Positions 53,641-64,000 of a DNA stretch of 64,000 bases are shown piece after piece. The DNA lies in contig NC_087067.1 of assembly GCF_963678635.1 (NCBI RefSeq), positions 57,452,388 through 57,516,387 of the forward strand, written 5' to 3'. Made by a program: the position numbers and the translations under genes. Below the pieces are notes generated by a model. That model worked only from the letters and a program-made list of their open reading frames with translations, ran no database searches and was not told the DNA's origin. Position 1 is the first letter of the stretch. Each line of letters starts with the position of its first letter. Source of the DNA: Symsagittifera roscoffensis (Eukaryota; Xenacoelomorpha; Acoela; Convolutidae).

Positions 53641-54219
53641 TCAGTGGATGTGGATGATTGAGCTAATGATGGGGTGTAATCTGATAGCGGTGTAGGTGTT
53701 GGTGATTTTGATGATGTTGCTGTGGATGATAATTGATGGATGTTGAGAGCGTGGGGGGTATGTTAATTGTTGTTGAAATGTAATAAAATTGTCGAGTTCT
53801 TCGGAGATTTGGACAGTATCTGGGGAGTTATTATTTGATCTTTCGGAAGTAAATGGGCAATCGGTTGGGGTTACTTGGGAAGCATAAGAGGGAGTGGAAA
53901 GGGATGGGAGTGGATGACTGGTCTGAATGAGTTGAAAGGGCGGTCTTGAAAAAACTGAGGGATTGGTCTGGGTATGGGTAGAGGGAGATAGTTTGGAGTC
54001 TGCAAATTCGTCGAGAGTTTCGATGTCGGAGTTGTTAAATTGTGAGATGGTATGAAGTACTGAAATATCTGAGTTAGTGTCTGAATTAGTGCTTGATGGT
54101 ATACTAAAAACTGGGAAATCGGGTGGCGGGAAAGCGAAAAGTGGAATATTTGGGATTGGATTTTGGAGTTTGGCTGGGTGGGAATTTGAGCGATGGAGGG
54201 CTCCAATTTGTCGGCTCAT
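53641..54219 (-). CDS. Pro/Ser/Thr-rich ORF of the tandem module, upper copy
   Basis: 192 codons, same length as 47938-48516 and about 96% alike. No indel between the copies, which could mean a recent duplication rather than selection. Confidence 0.45.
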   Translation of the reverse strand: MSRQIGALHRSNSHPAKLQNPIPNIPLFAFPPPDFPVFSIPSSTNSDTNSDISVLHTISQFNNSDIETLDEFADSKLSPSTHTQTNPSVFSRPPFQLIQTSHPLPSLSTPSYASQVTPTDCPFTSERSNNNSPDTVQISEELDNFITFQQQLTYPPRSQHPSIIIHSNIIKITNTYTAIRLHPIISSIIHIH

Positions 54220-54720
54220 CGTGGGCTAAAAAACTGATTATGTTGAGACTGAAAAGTGGTGGTATGGGGTATTTGTTCCAAAGTATTATCATTTTGTGAA
54301 TGATTTGTCGTTGTGTTGGATGGGGCTTTGTGCTGTACTTGGTCTGAAATTTGGATTATTTGTGATTGCTAAGTTTCGAAAATTTCGGGGAACTAATGAT
54401 AGTGGATGATTTTGTGGTAGGGCTGGTATTTGTGGTGCTGTAGGGGTTGTGTCTACATTATTAAGTTCTTCGTGGTATGTATTTGGTCTTGTGGCTAATT
54501 TTGTGTTATATTCTTTTATTTGTGCATCTAAAAGTATTTGTTTATTGATGATGAAAATATTCCAAAAAATCCTGCAAATAAAATACGTGCTACGCTTACT
54601 TGGCGGTTTACTTGTGTGTGTATAGCACATGTACTATAGATTCCTTTTAATAGTGAGAAAAGAAATCCTACAAAATTAAACATAGCGTATAAGATAGTCA
54701 ATCTTTCTAAGATGTAATAG

Positions 54721-55927
54721 GGTTAATATTAAATACTTTACAGTGGTAAAATACTTAATTTATATGAAATAATTAAATTTAGTTTAGATCAGGTTCCACC
54801 CATCCGGGGTTTACAGAGTTTTGAGTTTTTATCTTCTCTTTCTGAAGTTGAAGGATGGATGATGAACGTTGGTATTTGGCGAACATCATTTTTCTTATCC
54901 GGTTCCTCTTTGAAGAAGAACGTTCCAGAACGCTGCATTTATGGACATGAAATTGTTGTCTTGTCATTCGACAACGACTGTGATCCCCAATGAAATCAAT
55001 CCGATTTCAAAATGGTTTGCTATGTCAGGTTTTCCTGTATTAGTGGAGAACTGTCTTGTGTTCAGCCTCGTCTGAGAATGGCGTGAAATTCGTGTTAGGA
55101 AGGGATGCCTTGTAACTCGGATCTGCACGTATACTTGAACATCGAGGTGGTCATTGGTCTGGTTCAATGAAGTCCTTTTCTGCGAAGTCAAGTCGTACTT
55201 TAAATCCTTTGAGTCGTGATTGTGGACGGCATGTCGGTTGTGTATTAGCCATTCTTTTGTTTAAGTTTTGATGGGGTTGTATAGCCTTTGGATGTTCGTC
55301 TTTGTTGTTGTGTATGATCTATATACTGCATATTATGATTTACATTTTATAAATTTTAGTTAATTTGGTTTTTATTTATGATCTTAGTTAGTTGTTTTCA
55401 CAAAAGCGTTTTATTTTAGTTCAGTTATTTTGAAGAGTTACTCACCCTTGAGTACCTCTTATTAAAAATTGAAGTGTGGTCACAAAGCGTGGGTGTAGCG
55501 CGGTGGGTTAGGCCGGCTATAAGCATGCTCAGTACGTCCTTCTCTGATGGGTTAGGCCAGGAATGGGAGTATGATTTCGTGCTGTTTCTTTGAGGGGTCC
55601 TGTTTTGTGATAACACTTTGTTGGTTTTTCTGGTCTTTCTTATGTTACTTTTGGTTGAGTCCTTTTTTCAAAAATCAAATTGTTTTTGGTTTGGGTTTGT
55701 CTTACGACTTTTTTGTGTTTTATTATTTCTTTCTTAGACTTTGTAATAGTCTTCAAAAAATAAATTATCCAGTTTTAAACTGGGTTAATCCGGTTTGGGT
55801 ACCGTTGGTTTTCTTTTCTTAGCCATGCTGTTATTTTATGAATTGTGGTATTTAGTAAGCACCATTGGTTAGTTTGGTGTAGTGTATAACTCCATTCCAA
55901 CCGGGTTAAAGAAAAGTTGGAAACTTG
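54721..55927 (-). repeat. Module U, copy 4
   Basis: Fourth copy, within the upper tandem module. It begins 'GGTTAATATT' exactly where env is interrupted, as in copies 2 and 3. Confidence 0.85.
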
Positions 55928-58200
55928 TTATATTCTTTTATTTGTGCATCTAAAAGTATTTTATTTATTGATGATGAAAATATTCCAAAAAATCCTGCAA
56001 ATAATATACGTGCTACGCTTACTTGGCGGTTTACTTGTGTGTGTATAGCACATGTATTATAGATTCCTTTTAATAGTGAGAAAAGAAATCCTACAAAATT
56101 AAACATAGCGTATAAGATAGTCAATCTTTCTAAGATGTAATAGGGCCATCCTAGAAAGGCGAGAATTTCGTTTTTTGATGTTACAAAACTAAAAATATTT
56201 ATGGGTGAAAGATCTTGTGGTCTGTATTTTTCGCCGTTTAAATATATGTAATCTTTAATATCCTTAAAATGTCCGCTGTAGTCCTGTGTATAAATGTCTG
56301 CAAATCCTGCGGTTTCGGCAAGTTTTCTTAATTTTTGGTCGATTGATTGTCGTTGTATTGTATCCATTTGTGTTAGTAATTCTTGAAATTGTTGTGTTCT
56401 AATGTGATGTTGTATATCAGACTTAGAGTATATTCCAATCGATTGTAAATCATTATTTGGGTTTCGATCGATAGCTCGGATACTTTCTGGTGAAAACTTT
56501 TTTATTGGTTGCATTAATGTTGCATATGGTTTGAGTAGATAGTATTTATCTTCGTCAGGGTTTAATTGTACGACATTGTGCCTATTTTCTGATCCACATG
56601 GGACTGCGGTATCCCAAAAAAATGTTCGTCTTGAAAGTGTATCGACAAAATGTACTTTATTTTTGTAGAATATGGGGATTCTTTTATATTAACGTTTATC
56701 TTCAAAAACATATAAGGGTGATACTTTTTTAGTGCAAGTATAAAACCATAATATGTTTCCTTCATAGTCACGAAAGTTTGATCTATTTCCTGATAATAAA
56801 TATCCTGCGTAGGGTATTTTTAACACTGCTAATGCGAGTGATTGTAAGATTTGTGTTCTTTTTAATTCGCATAGTTGATGAAGTGCTTCTAATTCAGAAA
56901 GTGACATTTCTTGAAAAATTCTACTAATTGTGTAGCCTAACTTCATATCTAAGTGAATATCATAATGTATATTGCTAAAGTAGGTGTTATTCATAAGTGA
57001 TAATTCTTGTAAACGTGTACTTTTACTATCGATTGGTGTTAGTTTTCCTCCAGGTTGGCCATTACTTTTATAGAAGTTCACTGGGACGTATGATGTGCCT
57101 TCGTTTATAGGGTGACTTGTTGCATACGGGTCAAACTTGATTCTGCCAGTGGTCATGTCGAAACCTTTTTCGTATTCGACAAGTATTTCTGAATATTGTT
57201 TTTTGTAGAGTGGATTTGTATATTTACATGCAAATTCTGTTTCCTGATAGATTTGAAAACGTGTTAATTTATTTTCTATATCGTGTGAACTTTTGAAATT
57301 ATTACTTCGTTTGTGAGATGGGTTCACTTGTTCGTATGGAATTGATTCGATAAAATAATTTTCATGAAATTGTATCATTCGAGCGTGTATTTTTGCTACT
57401 TGAAATGTTGTGCATGTATCTTCGGGAAACCAAACAATTGTTGCTTGGGTTCATGTTGTGGGGTCACAATAACCTTGATCGTTTTTACAAGGTTATCTAA
57501 TTCCTTGATAGATCATTTTGTTATCAGATAAATCTTGGGTGAGTTGTATTTTTTCAAGATGTATTTTCCAATCAAAAAACATTATTTCTTGATATCCTTT
57601 ATTTTTTGTGTCTGCTTTGCAGTTTGAAGGGTTATTTATTCCAATGTAGGCTATCCAATGTTTATTGTGTATATCATAAGTTAATCGTCCGTGTGCGCCA
57701 TTATATGGGTATTTTTCGTCTAGTTAATTTGTCCTTGATATCGTTGAAGTTCTGCTTGGTGTACAGAATCGGCAGACTTGGAAATTTACTATTTTTCTGT
57801 CCGAGTGTTTATTTCTTGTTAGGTTTAATCTGAGTAATTCGTTTCTACAATCATTAGGGTTGAGATGTAAAAGTCTTTCTATATTACCTTGATAAAATGA
57901 TTCGTGATCAATTCTGTTTTTATTTCCGTTAGAAACTTGCGAACAATGTACTTTCTTTTCGGAAAAGGTTGCTGTAAATTTATATCCTGTGACTGTCGTT
58001 GCTCGGGTTTTTGAATACAATGCTGCTATTATATTTGTAGTTTCTATAGCTTGTGGTTCTGTTTCGAATTGTGTTACTTGATTTATTGCATACTTGTGTA
58101 GCGTTTTTTGTTCGTTTTCTTCACAATCATAATGTGTTACTAATAAATCCTGGGGTCCTGTGCGAGGAGATGGATTTGTGTTTTGGTCAGTAAATATTTA
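55906..58200 (-). pseudogene. env: Env-like glycoprotein region, upper copy, disrupted
   Basis: From 58200 down there are open segments in changing frames: a Cys- and Asn-sequon-containing part (58020-57724 and upstream), a 229-codon segment (57378-56689) and a 202-codon segment (56514-55906) with a long hydrophobic helix region near its end (ILYAMFNFVGFLFSLL), which looks like a membrane anchor or fusion segment. Position after pol and the terminal membrane helices fit an Env; the family is not established. Breaks occur near 57720, 57450 and 56690. The last codons are lost where module U begins at about 55927. Described only; not reconstructed. Confidence 0.6.
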
Positions 58201-58229
58201 AAAAAGGATGTTTTGAAATGTTAATATCT

Positions 58230-59132
58230 TTAAAATATACATGCGTATGATAATCCGGAATACGGATTATAAAATGTTATATATCCAATTGTGTTTTTTG
58301 TATATCTATCGTATTTATATATTACTTCAGTCGTTATAAATAGTGGTGGTAGCGATTGAGCTGCTATATTTGGTGGACTTAATGGATAGGGGTTTTGTAC
58401 AATATTAATAAGTTTGACTGGTATTTCGAACTTAAATTGAAGACTGTTTTGCTGAAGTATTTGAACGTTGTGTTCTCGGATATCTTCGTGGATATCTTGT
58501 CTATATTGTAATCTATTAAGTGCCCAACTGTGTAGTCGGTGGCTTTCGTTTTGATGTCCGAATAGTGGGGGAGGTGCTACAAATGTATTCCAATCTAACC
58601 GTAGGGGTATGTTTGTTGATTGTTCTCTGTATTGAGTGTCAAGATTATTTGGAAAATTTAATGAGAAAAATGATGGTGATATTTGACTTATTGATGGTGT
58701 CGAGGGGAGTGATAATGTTTCTGGTAAGGATGATAATGTTGTATCTGATGAAGTGTCTATTGGATCATTTACTAAGTTTGGTTCTCCTTGCGGGTAAGAT
58801 TGTGTTGTCCAATAAGGTAGTCGTTCGGCGGTGTTAGGGGGGTTAAAAGGATTTTCACGTATTTGTGCGGATGTTGGTGTTGATCCTAGATAGTCTGAGG
58901 GAATATTAGGTGTACTTTGTTGTGAGGTAAGCGTAGGGGTGTCTGGTTTTGTAATACTAGAGATTTCTGAGCTTGATGGTGTTGGTGATTGAGGTATGCT
59001 AAAAGTAACTCTGGGAGTTTGAAAAATTCTGTTTCGTCTTGGGTGTATAATCTGTCTATTTACTTCAACTGTATTTTGATTTTGACTTATATGTCTGATT
59101 CGATTTAAATCTTGTTGAAATGTGGGGTACAA
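58230..59132 (-). CDS. Pro/Ser/Thr-rich ORF upstream of env (Gypsy-2)
   Basis: 300 codons. The N-terminal ~180 residues are low-complexity (SPTPSSSEISS, TPTLTSQQSTP, SLPETLSLPSTPSIS); the C-terminal ~110 residues are more ordered and end YNPYSGLSYACIF. It contains no zinc knuckle or protease motif and no clear signal peptide. Another P/S/T-rich ORF, not clearly homologous, occurs in the amplified module (47938-48516, 53641-54219). It could be a disordered accessory protein or the misassigned N-terminal region of env. Confidence 0.5.
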   Translation of the reverse strand: MYPTFQQDLNRIRHISQNQNTVEVNRQIIHPRRNRIFQTPRVTFSIPQSPTPSSSEISSITKPDTPTLTSQQSTPNIPSDYLGSTPTSAQIRENPFNPPNTAERLPYWTTQSYPQGEPNLVNDPIDTSSDTTLSSLPETLSLPSTPSISQISPSFFSLNFPNNLDTQYREQSTNIPLRLDWNTFVAPPPLFGHQNESHRLHSWALNRLQYRQDIHEDIREHNVQILQQNSLQFKFEIPVKLINIVQNPYPLSPPNIAAQSLPPLFITTEVIYKYDRYTKNTIGYITFYNPYSGLSYACIF

Positions 59133-59365
59133 ATTATATGTGGGTTCACTTAGTGATGCTTGTCGCTGAACTGGTTCTAGTGGTTCAGATAAGCGGGCGT
59201 GTCGTTCAAAAGTGTACGGGTTGTCTTGAAATGAAATACGTGTGGATGTTTGGGGGTTTTGGGTATTTGTACGTATTGTTGGGTTTTCTTGGGGAGATGT
59301 CGGTGAAGACTCTTTTGCTGGTGGTTGGTTAGCAATTTTGGAAGTGTGTCCGATGTATATATTTT

Positions 59366-59554
59366 TTAGTGGGAAGATTTATGTTTATTGTAATATTCTT
59401 CGATGAATAGAAATAAAAGGATTGTTGCTAAGGCGAATGTGACTATTGCCTTTTTTACACATTTGCACATTGTCATAATTAGGGATGATAAAAATGTGAT
59501 GAAAACTACGAATAGTAAAAAAATATCTGTTCTACTGAAAATTGTTCGTATCAT
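59366..59554 (-). CDS. Small hydrophobic membrane ORF 2 (Gypsy-2)
   Basis: 62 codons, with helices around FLLFVVFITFLSSLIMTM and TFALATILLFLFI separated by a basic/Cys loop (CKCVKK) and ending in a charged tail. It starts immediately after the stop of ORF 1 in the same frame. The position between pol and env suggests an accessory membrane protein or a leader of the env transcript; function unknown. Confidence 0.55.
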   Translation of the reverse strand: MIRTIFSRTDIFLLFVVFITFLSSLIMTMCKCVKKAIVTFALATILLFLFIEEYYNKHKSSH

Positions 59555-59794
59555 TTAAATAGACTTTAAATTATCGCACCTGTGGATGTGGTCAATGATT
59601 TGGGAAAGTTGTAAATATATTTCAAATAGGGCGTAGAAAATTAAAAATATGTTGCAAAAAATAACTAAAAGAATTGTAAAAGCTGCAAAAAATTCAATAA
59701 AAAATGTTATCAAAAGTTTAAGTAGAATAAAACAGTTTATGAAAAAGTTTATGATAAAGTTTTTTAGAGTGTCGACTGTTAAGGAGAAAAGCAT
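59555..59794 (-). CDS. Small hydrophobic membrane ORF 1 (Gypsy-2)
   Basis: 79 codons with a nearly continuous hydrophobic core (FFINCFILLKLLITFF, then FCNIFLIFYALFEIYL), predicting two close membrane helices. It ends TAA directly followed, in the same frame, by the ATG of the next small ORF (TAAATG). Not recognised in other Gypsy elements. It may be one protein split by a nonsense mutation, or two real small proteins. Confidence 0.55.
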   Translation of the reverse strand: MLFSLTVDTLKNFIINFFINCFILLKLLITFFIEFFAAFTILLVIFCNIFLIFYALFEIYLQLSQIIDHIHRCDNLKSI

Positions 59795-60681
59795 TTAAGA
59801 AATGATTCGTTCGTCGATTATTTATTGATTTTTTGACAAGTGGGTTGAGCTTCTTGAAATTTTGTTGGAGGCTTATTTTATGGTGCTCGGGAGGTCTTCT
59901 TTGCTTTATTTTTATTTGGTGGGTAATCTGGGATTTTTTTGAAATCTTTGTACTTTAGCCCAAATGATCATGGTCCTTTTCTACTTTAGGCAAATTTGAC
60001 ATTTTTGATATTGAGAAAATATTGTTGATTTTTGCATTATTAGATAGGGGAGGGTTGTAACATTATCATGATACTTATTTTTGTTGTCAAGTGTTAGCGA
60101 GTTGCTTATTTTTGACCTGGAGGTTGTAAAGTTATAGTTATAGATATGCCTGGAGATTAATATCTGTCGGCTAGTAGGTTGGTGTTAGAGATATAGAAGG
60201 CGACGGTTCTGAGTGAACCCTATTGGCTGAATATGAACTACAATTGTTGTCTATGTTGCAGCATGTTATTTTGAAAATATGAAAGTTCAAAATGATTGAG
60301 AAGTTTACGAATTATTATTTTTTTAAAGAAGTCAAAGTTTATTTTTGAAATTCAATTTTCTTTAATATTTTAGATTGTGGGATGAATGTTCTGTAATTTT
60401 TGCGTGGTTGGTTTCCAAGTCGAGATGATTCTCTATGTTGGGATTTTTCTTTTTGTTCTTGTGGTAAGATTTTTTCTAACATTTTCCTTTTTTTCTTTCT
60501 TTTTCAGATTTATTTGGGTCTGGTGTTTTTGTGTCTTTATGAATTGTGTTTTGTTTTTGAGTTTGTTTATGATGATTGTCATCATTTACATTTGTTTCTT
60601 GTTCTATTTGTGTATTGTTTTGAATAACTTTTAAACCGGTGAAAGAAAATAATTGGGTTAATTTGCGTAAAGCGTATTCTT
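59795..60681. other. Non-coding gap of the Gypsy-2 element
   Basis: Between integrase and the small membrane ORFs; T/G-rich on the plus strand, no ORF with recognisable content on the minus strand. Confidence 0.45.
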
Positions 60682-61727
60682 TCAGGTAGTAAGGTAAAAA
60701 ATTGTTGCGATGTTGAACAATTTCTTTTTAGTGGAGTCTGTGGGTTTATATGTTACTTCAGTGGGTTTAGCAATTATTTGGTAGGGTCCCTTTTGAGGTG
60801 GTTGCAATTTTTTAGAGATTCCTTTTTGTGTATGGAAGTTTGGTATTAAAACAAATGTTCCAATTTTTAAATCTGTGGCTTGCTTAAAACGTGAATTAAT
60901 TTTATTGTTAATTTTTTGCCTTTGTAACAATTTCTTTGTTACTTTTTGGCAGTTTTCATTGTGCTTTTTATCTCTATTTAAAATCCATTCGGTATGTGTA
61001 CCGGAGGCTAATTTGAGAATTTGTGGGTGATGAAAAGGATCTTCATCACGTGTGTGTAATGGTAGATTATAGCATATTGAATCTTAATTTGGTTTGCAAT
61101 GACCTTGTGCATTTTTGTGGGCATTTGCTGTGAACATAATTCGTTTTCTTGTTTTTTGATTCAAAACCATTTCATATGGTGACATTCCTAAAGTTGTCGT
61201 TATTTGTGAACTGTATGATAAGGGAAATAATTTTAATCTGCTGACCATTCTGTGTATCGTGTATCATTTCCATTAATGATACATCTAAGATATTCTTGCA
61301 ATGAACGGTTCATACCTTCGACTAATCCGTTTGTCCAAGGTGCGTGAGATGTACGTGGTTTATGTTTAATGTTGTATAAAAGGCATAGTGTGATGATTTC
61401 ATTATTAATGAATTCTGTACCGTTGTCTGTGACTAAGATTTTAGGTAATCCAAATTTAGCTATCCAGTGTTCGTAGAGTGTTGTGTAAGCGTAATAAGCA
61501 TTACAGTGTGCTACTGGGTTGAGTGCGACATAGTGCGTAAATGCATCAACAATGACCATAATGTAGGAATTTCCTTCAGAGGATGGTGAAATTGGTCCTT
61601 TTGTGTCGAATGAAATTCTATGGTTGAAGTAAAAACTTTGTCCTTGTTTTTGTGCTAAGTAAAATCTTGTTTTTGTGCTATTTGTTTTTGATTTGGATAA
61701 GGTTTGTTCAATTGACATATTATACAA
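60682..61727 (-). pseudogene. Gypsy-2 integrase with GPY/F module, disrupted
   Basis: Core domain 61233-61727: SFDTKGPISPSSEG (first Asp), VTDNGTEFINNEI (second Asp) and WTNGLVEGMNRSLQEYLR (Glu). The frame shifts near 61233, continues in another frame (MSPYEMVLNQKTRKR) with a stop near 61085, and reopens at 60930-60682 with the KGPYQIIAKPTEVTY block, the GPY/F module that follows the integrase core in several Gypsy lineages. The HHCC finger upstream is only vaguely visible among stops. Confidence 0.85.
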
Positions 61728-61930
61728 TCATTGCATAATACTTTTATCCAAATTGGGGCGTTTCGAAAACAAAAAATTTTGTGTAAAATTCGAGTATGTC
61801 TTTTCTGATCCAGAGTGTCATTTTGTATTTTGCGTATGGGAGATGTTGAATGCTATCAACATCATACTTAGGGGAAGACAGGGGACTTTAAAATCATCTA
61901 ATTGATATTCTAAAAGATCTGTATTTTCGT

Positions 61931-63979
61931 TTATTGTTGTGTTGTTAAATTTTCGAAAAAAAAACGGAGGAGTGTTTTGTTTCCTAAAATTGTTGTATCA
62001 GCTTTTGCTGGTTTTGTTTTGTATTTGTGCCATGATTTTATTTGTCTAACTACTGGGTCAAGATTTTGGTATCGTTTTAAAAGTTCAAGTGTAATTTTTT
62101 CTGTTGGTGGGAGAAAAACATTGTCAATTTCTAGTTTTGATAGGGGGATTGTGTCAAGTGGGTCATGGAGGTTAAAAACTTGATTTATCGTGTATTTTGA
62201 GTCATTTGTTTGTGGTCCTGATAAATTTATTTTATCGGTTAAGTTCTCTTTTTCAATTAGTGGAAAAAGGTCTTTTTTATGCGGTTGTTGTTTGATAATC
62301 TTTTGTTGGATGTTATTTTTTATCCATTGTGAGTATGGAATTGGTTTAAACGTAGATGTACCTAATAAATCAACTTCATAGTGATTATTTTGGCAATCTA
62401 GATAGAGTGGGAAGTGTTGTAAATTATTTATTTGTGATTGATCAATGTCAGTTTTTACTGCATATTTGCATTCTAATCGGGATGATGTTTCATCTTTCAC
62501 GAGATAGTATTTGATATTTTTCGGTATTTCAACTGTAGTTTTTCGTGTAACTAATTCTGGTGGTGTATTTCTGCTTAATGTATCTGGTAATGCAAAGTTT
62601 TTTCCTGCTGTCAAAACTATATGTAAGTTTGGGAATTTCATCAAAATTAATTGAAATATATAAACCCTATGATTTGGATTTGATTTTTGTGTAAAAAGAA
62701 ATATAATTGATTTGTGATCTGTGAATAAAACTGTTGGGTGTTTTGATTCAAGTATTAGAAATTCGTATTCTGTACGTGTGTATATTATAGCTGTACACTC
62801 TCTCATTAGAGTGGAGATTCGTAGCTCGGCTTGTGTAAATAATCGTGAATTTGCTGATATAAGATTCATCTTATTTGTTCCACTATGTGATTGTAATAAT
62901 GCTGCGCCGATGCCAAAACTTGAAGCATCGCACATTGCATAGAATGGTTGGTTTGAAACTGGAATTGTGTTCGAAAATTGTTCTGTTAAAAGTTTTTTAA
63001 TTTCTTCAAATCGTAATTGATGTTCAGTGGTCCATTCAATATTATTTTGTTGTCTAAGGATGTTATAGAAAGGTCTTAAGTATAATTGCATTTTGAGAAC
63101 ATATTTACTTAAGAAATTCAAGATTCCAAGAAATTCTTGGATTTTCTTTTTATTTGTAGGTGGTTGAAGTTTTTGAATTTTATCAATGCGTGATTTTAAT
63201 GGAGTGATAGTGTTTCGTTCAATAATATGTCCTAGAAACTTAACTCGTGTTAAGAAGAAATGTGATTTATCTGGGGCTGCTTTCAGATTTTCGCATTGGA
63301 GTATTTGATGACATTGATCCAAAACTGTAAACATTTCATCGTTAGTTTGTGATTGCATAAAGACATCGTCTAAATATGTGATTGCGTTTTTCTTTAGTAT
63401 AAGTGGTCTAAAAATTTTACTAAAGAAGGCTGAAAAAGCTGCTGGTCCTATGGATATTCCATAGAATAATCGATTGAAATCGTATTGTTGATTTCCAATA
63501 ACGATTTGTGTTAATCAACGTGACTGTTCATCTAGGGGCATTTGATTGTAAGCACTATTCATATCTGCGGTTGTGAAGTACTTACCATTTATCTTTGTTA
63601 AGATAACTTGTATTGGTTCAATGGGCCGATTACATTTTGATTCATCAATTAGTGAATTGAGATATCTAGCGTCTAAAACTAATTTTAGTGATTCACCTTT
63701 TGCTAGAATGATAACAGGGTTGATGAAAGTGTTACATTTTGGTTGTTCTTCCTTATTCACTGGTGATATAATTTCGTATTGTTCTAAAATATTTAGTAAT
63801 CTCTTGACCTTGTCGTGTAAGTGAATTGGTACTTTGCTTGCTCTTTGTTTTTCAAAAACTGCGTCAAGTTTTAATGGAAGGTGAAGGGATGAACTAATTT
63901 TTCCAACGTCAAATTTTGATGTTGCGTAAACTGATGAATAATTTATTAGTTGTTTAGCTAATTTATCAAATTCATTTTG
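61931..63979 (-). pseudogene. pol: Gypsy-2 pol: reverse transcriptase and RNase H
   Basis: RT blocks: LVLDARYLNSLID, FTTADMNSAYNQMPLDEQS, then an in-frame TGA (63515-63517), then LFYGISIGPAAFSAFF and the catalytic YLDD near 63370. The frame is otherwise continuous to 61931. RNase H: MCDASSFGIGAALL, an ELRISTLMRECTAI block and FTDHKSIIFL, then ALPDTLSRN. The 3' part is a linker to integrase, ending in TAA. One nonsense codon in the RT core makes it non-functional unless the stop is read through. Confidence 0.9.
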
Positions 63980-64000
63980 TTATTTGTGAATGTTGAAAAT

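Larger units (their letters stand above)
53347..57618 (-). repeat. Tandem module of Gypsy-2, copy 2 (4.3 kb)
   Basis: P/S/T ORF region (53347-54720), one U (54721-55927) and env (55928-57618). This copy is contiguous with the env 5' part beyond 57618, so it is the ancestral side of the tandem duplication. Confidence 0.88.
44690..63980 (-). mobile_element. Decayed env-carrying Ty3/Gypsy element with amplified 3' half
   Basis: Minus-strand order from the right edge: RT, RNase H, integrase with GPY/F module, non-coding gap, two small membrane ORFs, Pro/Ser/Thr-rich ORF, env-like ORFs, then repeated modules to 44690. Gag and the 5' LTR would lie right of the window. RT has an in-frame stop, integrase a frameshift and a stop, env several breaks. 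Two kinds of internal repetition are present: a ~4.3-5.7-kb module repeated in tandem (47644-53346, 53347-57618) and a ~1.2-kb module U present four times. Inserted upstream of the first visible host exon. Confidence 0.8.

Noticed and set aside
61977-62381. Plus-strand ORFs in the Gypsy-2 pol region
   Set aside because: Antisense shadows of the RNase H and linker frame.

Overview
The window is AT-rich metazoan nuclear DNA. It holds one very large, intron-rich gene on the minus strand whose introns are filled with transposable elements. The organism cannot be named from the sequence; the evidence is only EGF-rich exons with phase-1 introns, GT-AG splicing, Notch-type RAM and ankyrin modules, and animal-type retroelements.

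The gene runs from 44623 (first visible exon) down to 116. Twenty exons can be chained with GT-AG junctions, and every junction keeps reading phase (about 4,260 coding bases). In order they encode about 21 EGF-like repeats, a short Ser/Thr-rich stalk, one transmembrane helix (exon 5141-5576), a RAM-like juxtamembrane segment with a basic nuclear-localisation patch, an acidic linker, and several ankyrin repeats that leave the window at its left edge. This is the order of a Notch receptor, but there is no LNR/heterodimerisation (negative regulatory) region between the last EGF and the membrane helix. An 85-codon phase 1-1 exon of unknown fold (26090-26344) interrupts one EGF repeat. Both ends of the gene lie outside the window.

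Layout. 0.1-5.6 kb: ankyrin, RAM and transmembrane exons plus MITEs. 6.1-10.2 kb: a decayed plus-strand APE-type LINE. 11.1-14.1 kb: a cluster of EGF exons. 13.66-20.35 kb: a mosaic of two recent segmental duplications, one duplicating an EGF exon and the other dropping a copy of an ankyrin exon among the EGF exons. 20.5-26.3 kb: more EGF exons, a degenerate tandem array and the unknown exon. 26.4-35.2 kb: nested MITEs and a young Ty3/Gypsy element with identical LTRs (27381-33593, minus). 35.2-44.6 kb: further EGF exons, a hAT deletion derivative with a perfect 8-bp target duplication, a MULE transposase remnant and several MITEs. 44.7-64 kb: a decayed env-carrying Ty3/Gypsy element (minus), with RT-RNase H, integrase with GPY/F module, two tiny membrane ORFs, a Pro/Ser/Thr-rich ORF and env-like ORFs, whose 3' half has been tandemly amplified.

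The retroelements contribute no visible part to the host protein. They explain the 5-9 kb introns, and the duplications may create alternative or broken exons. The main candidate for something undescribed is the Notch-like receptor without a negative regulatory region.
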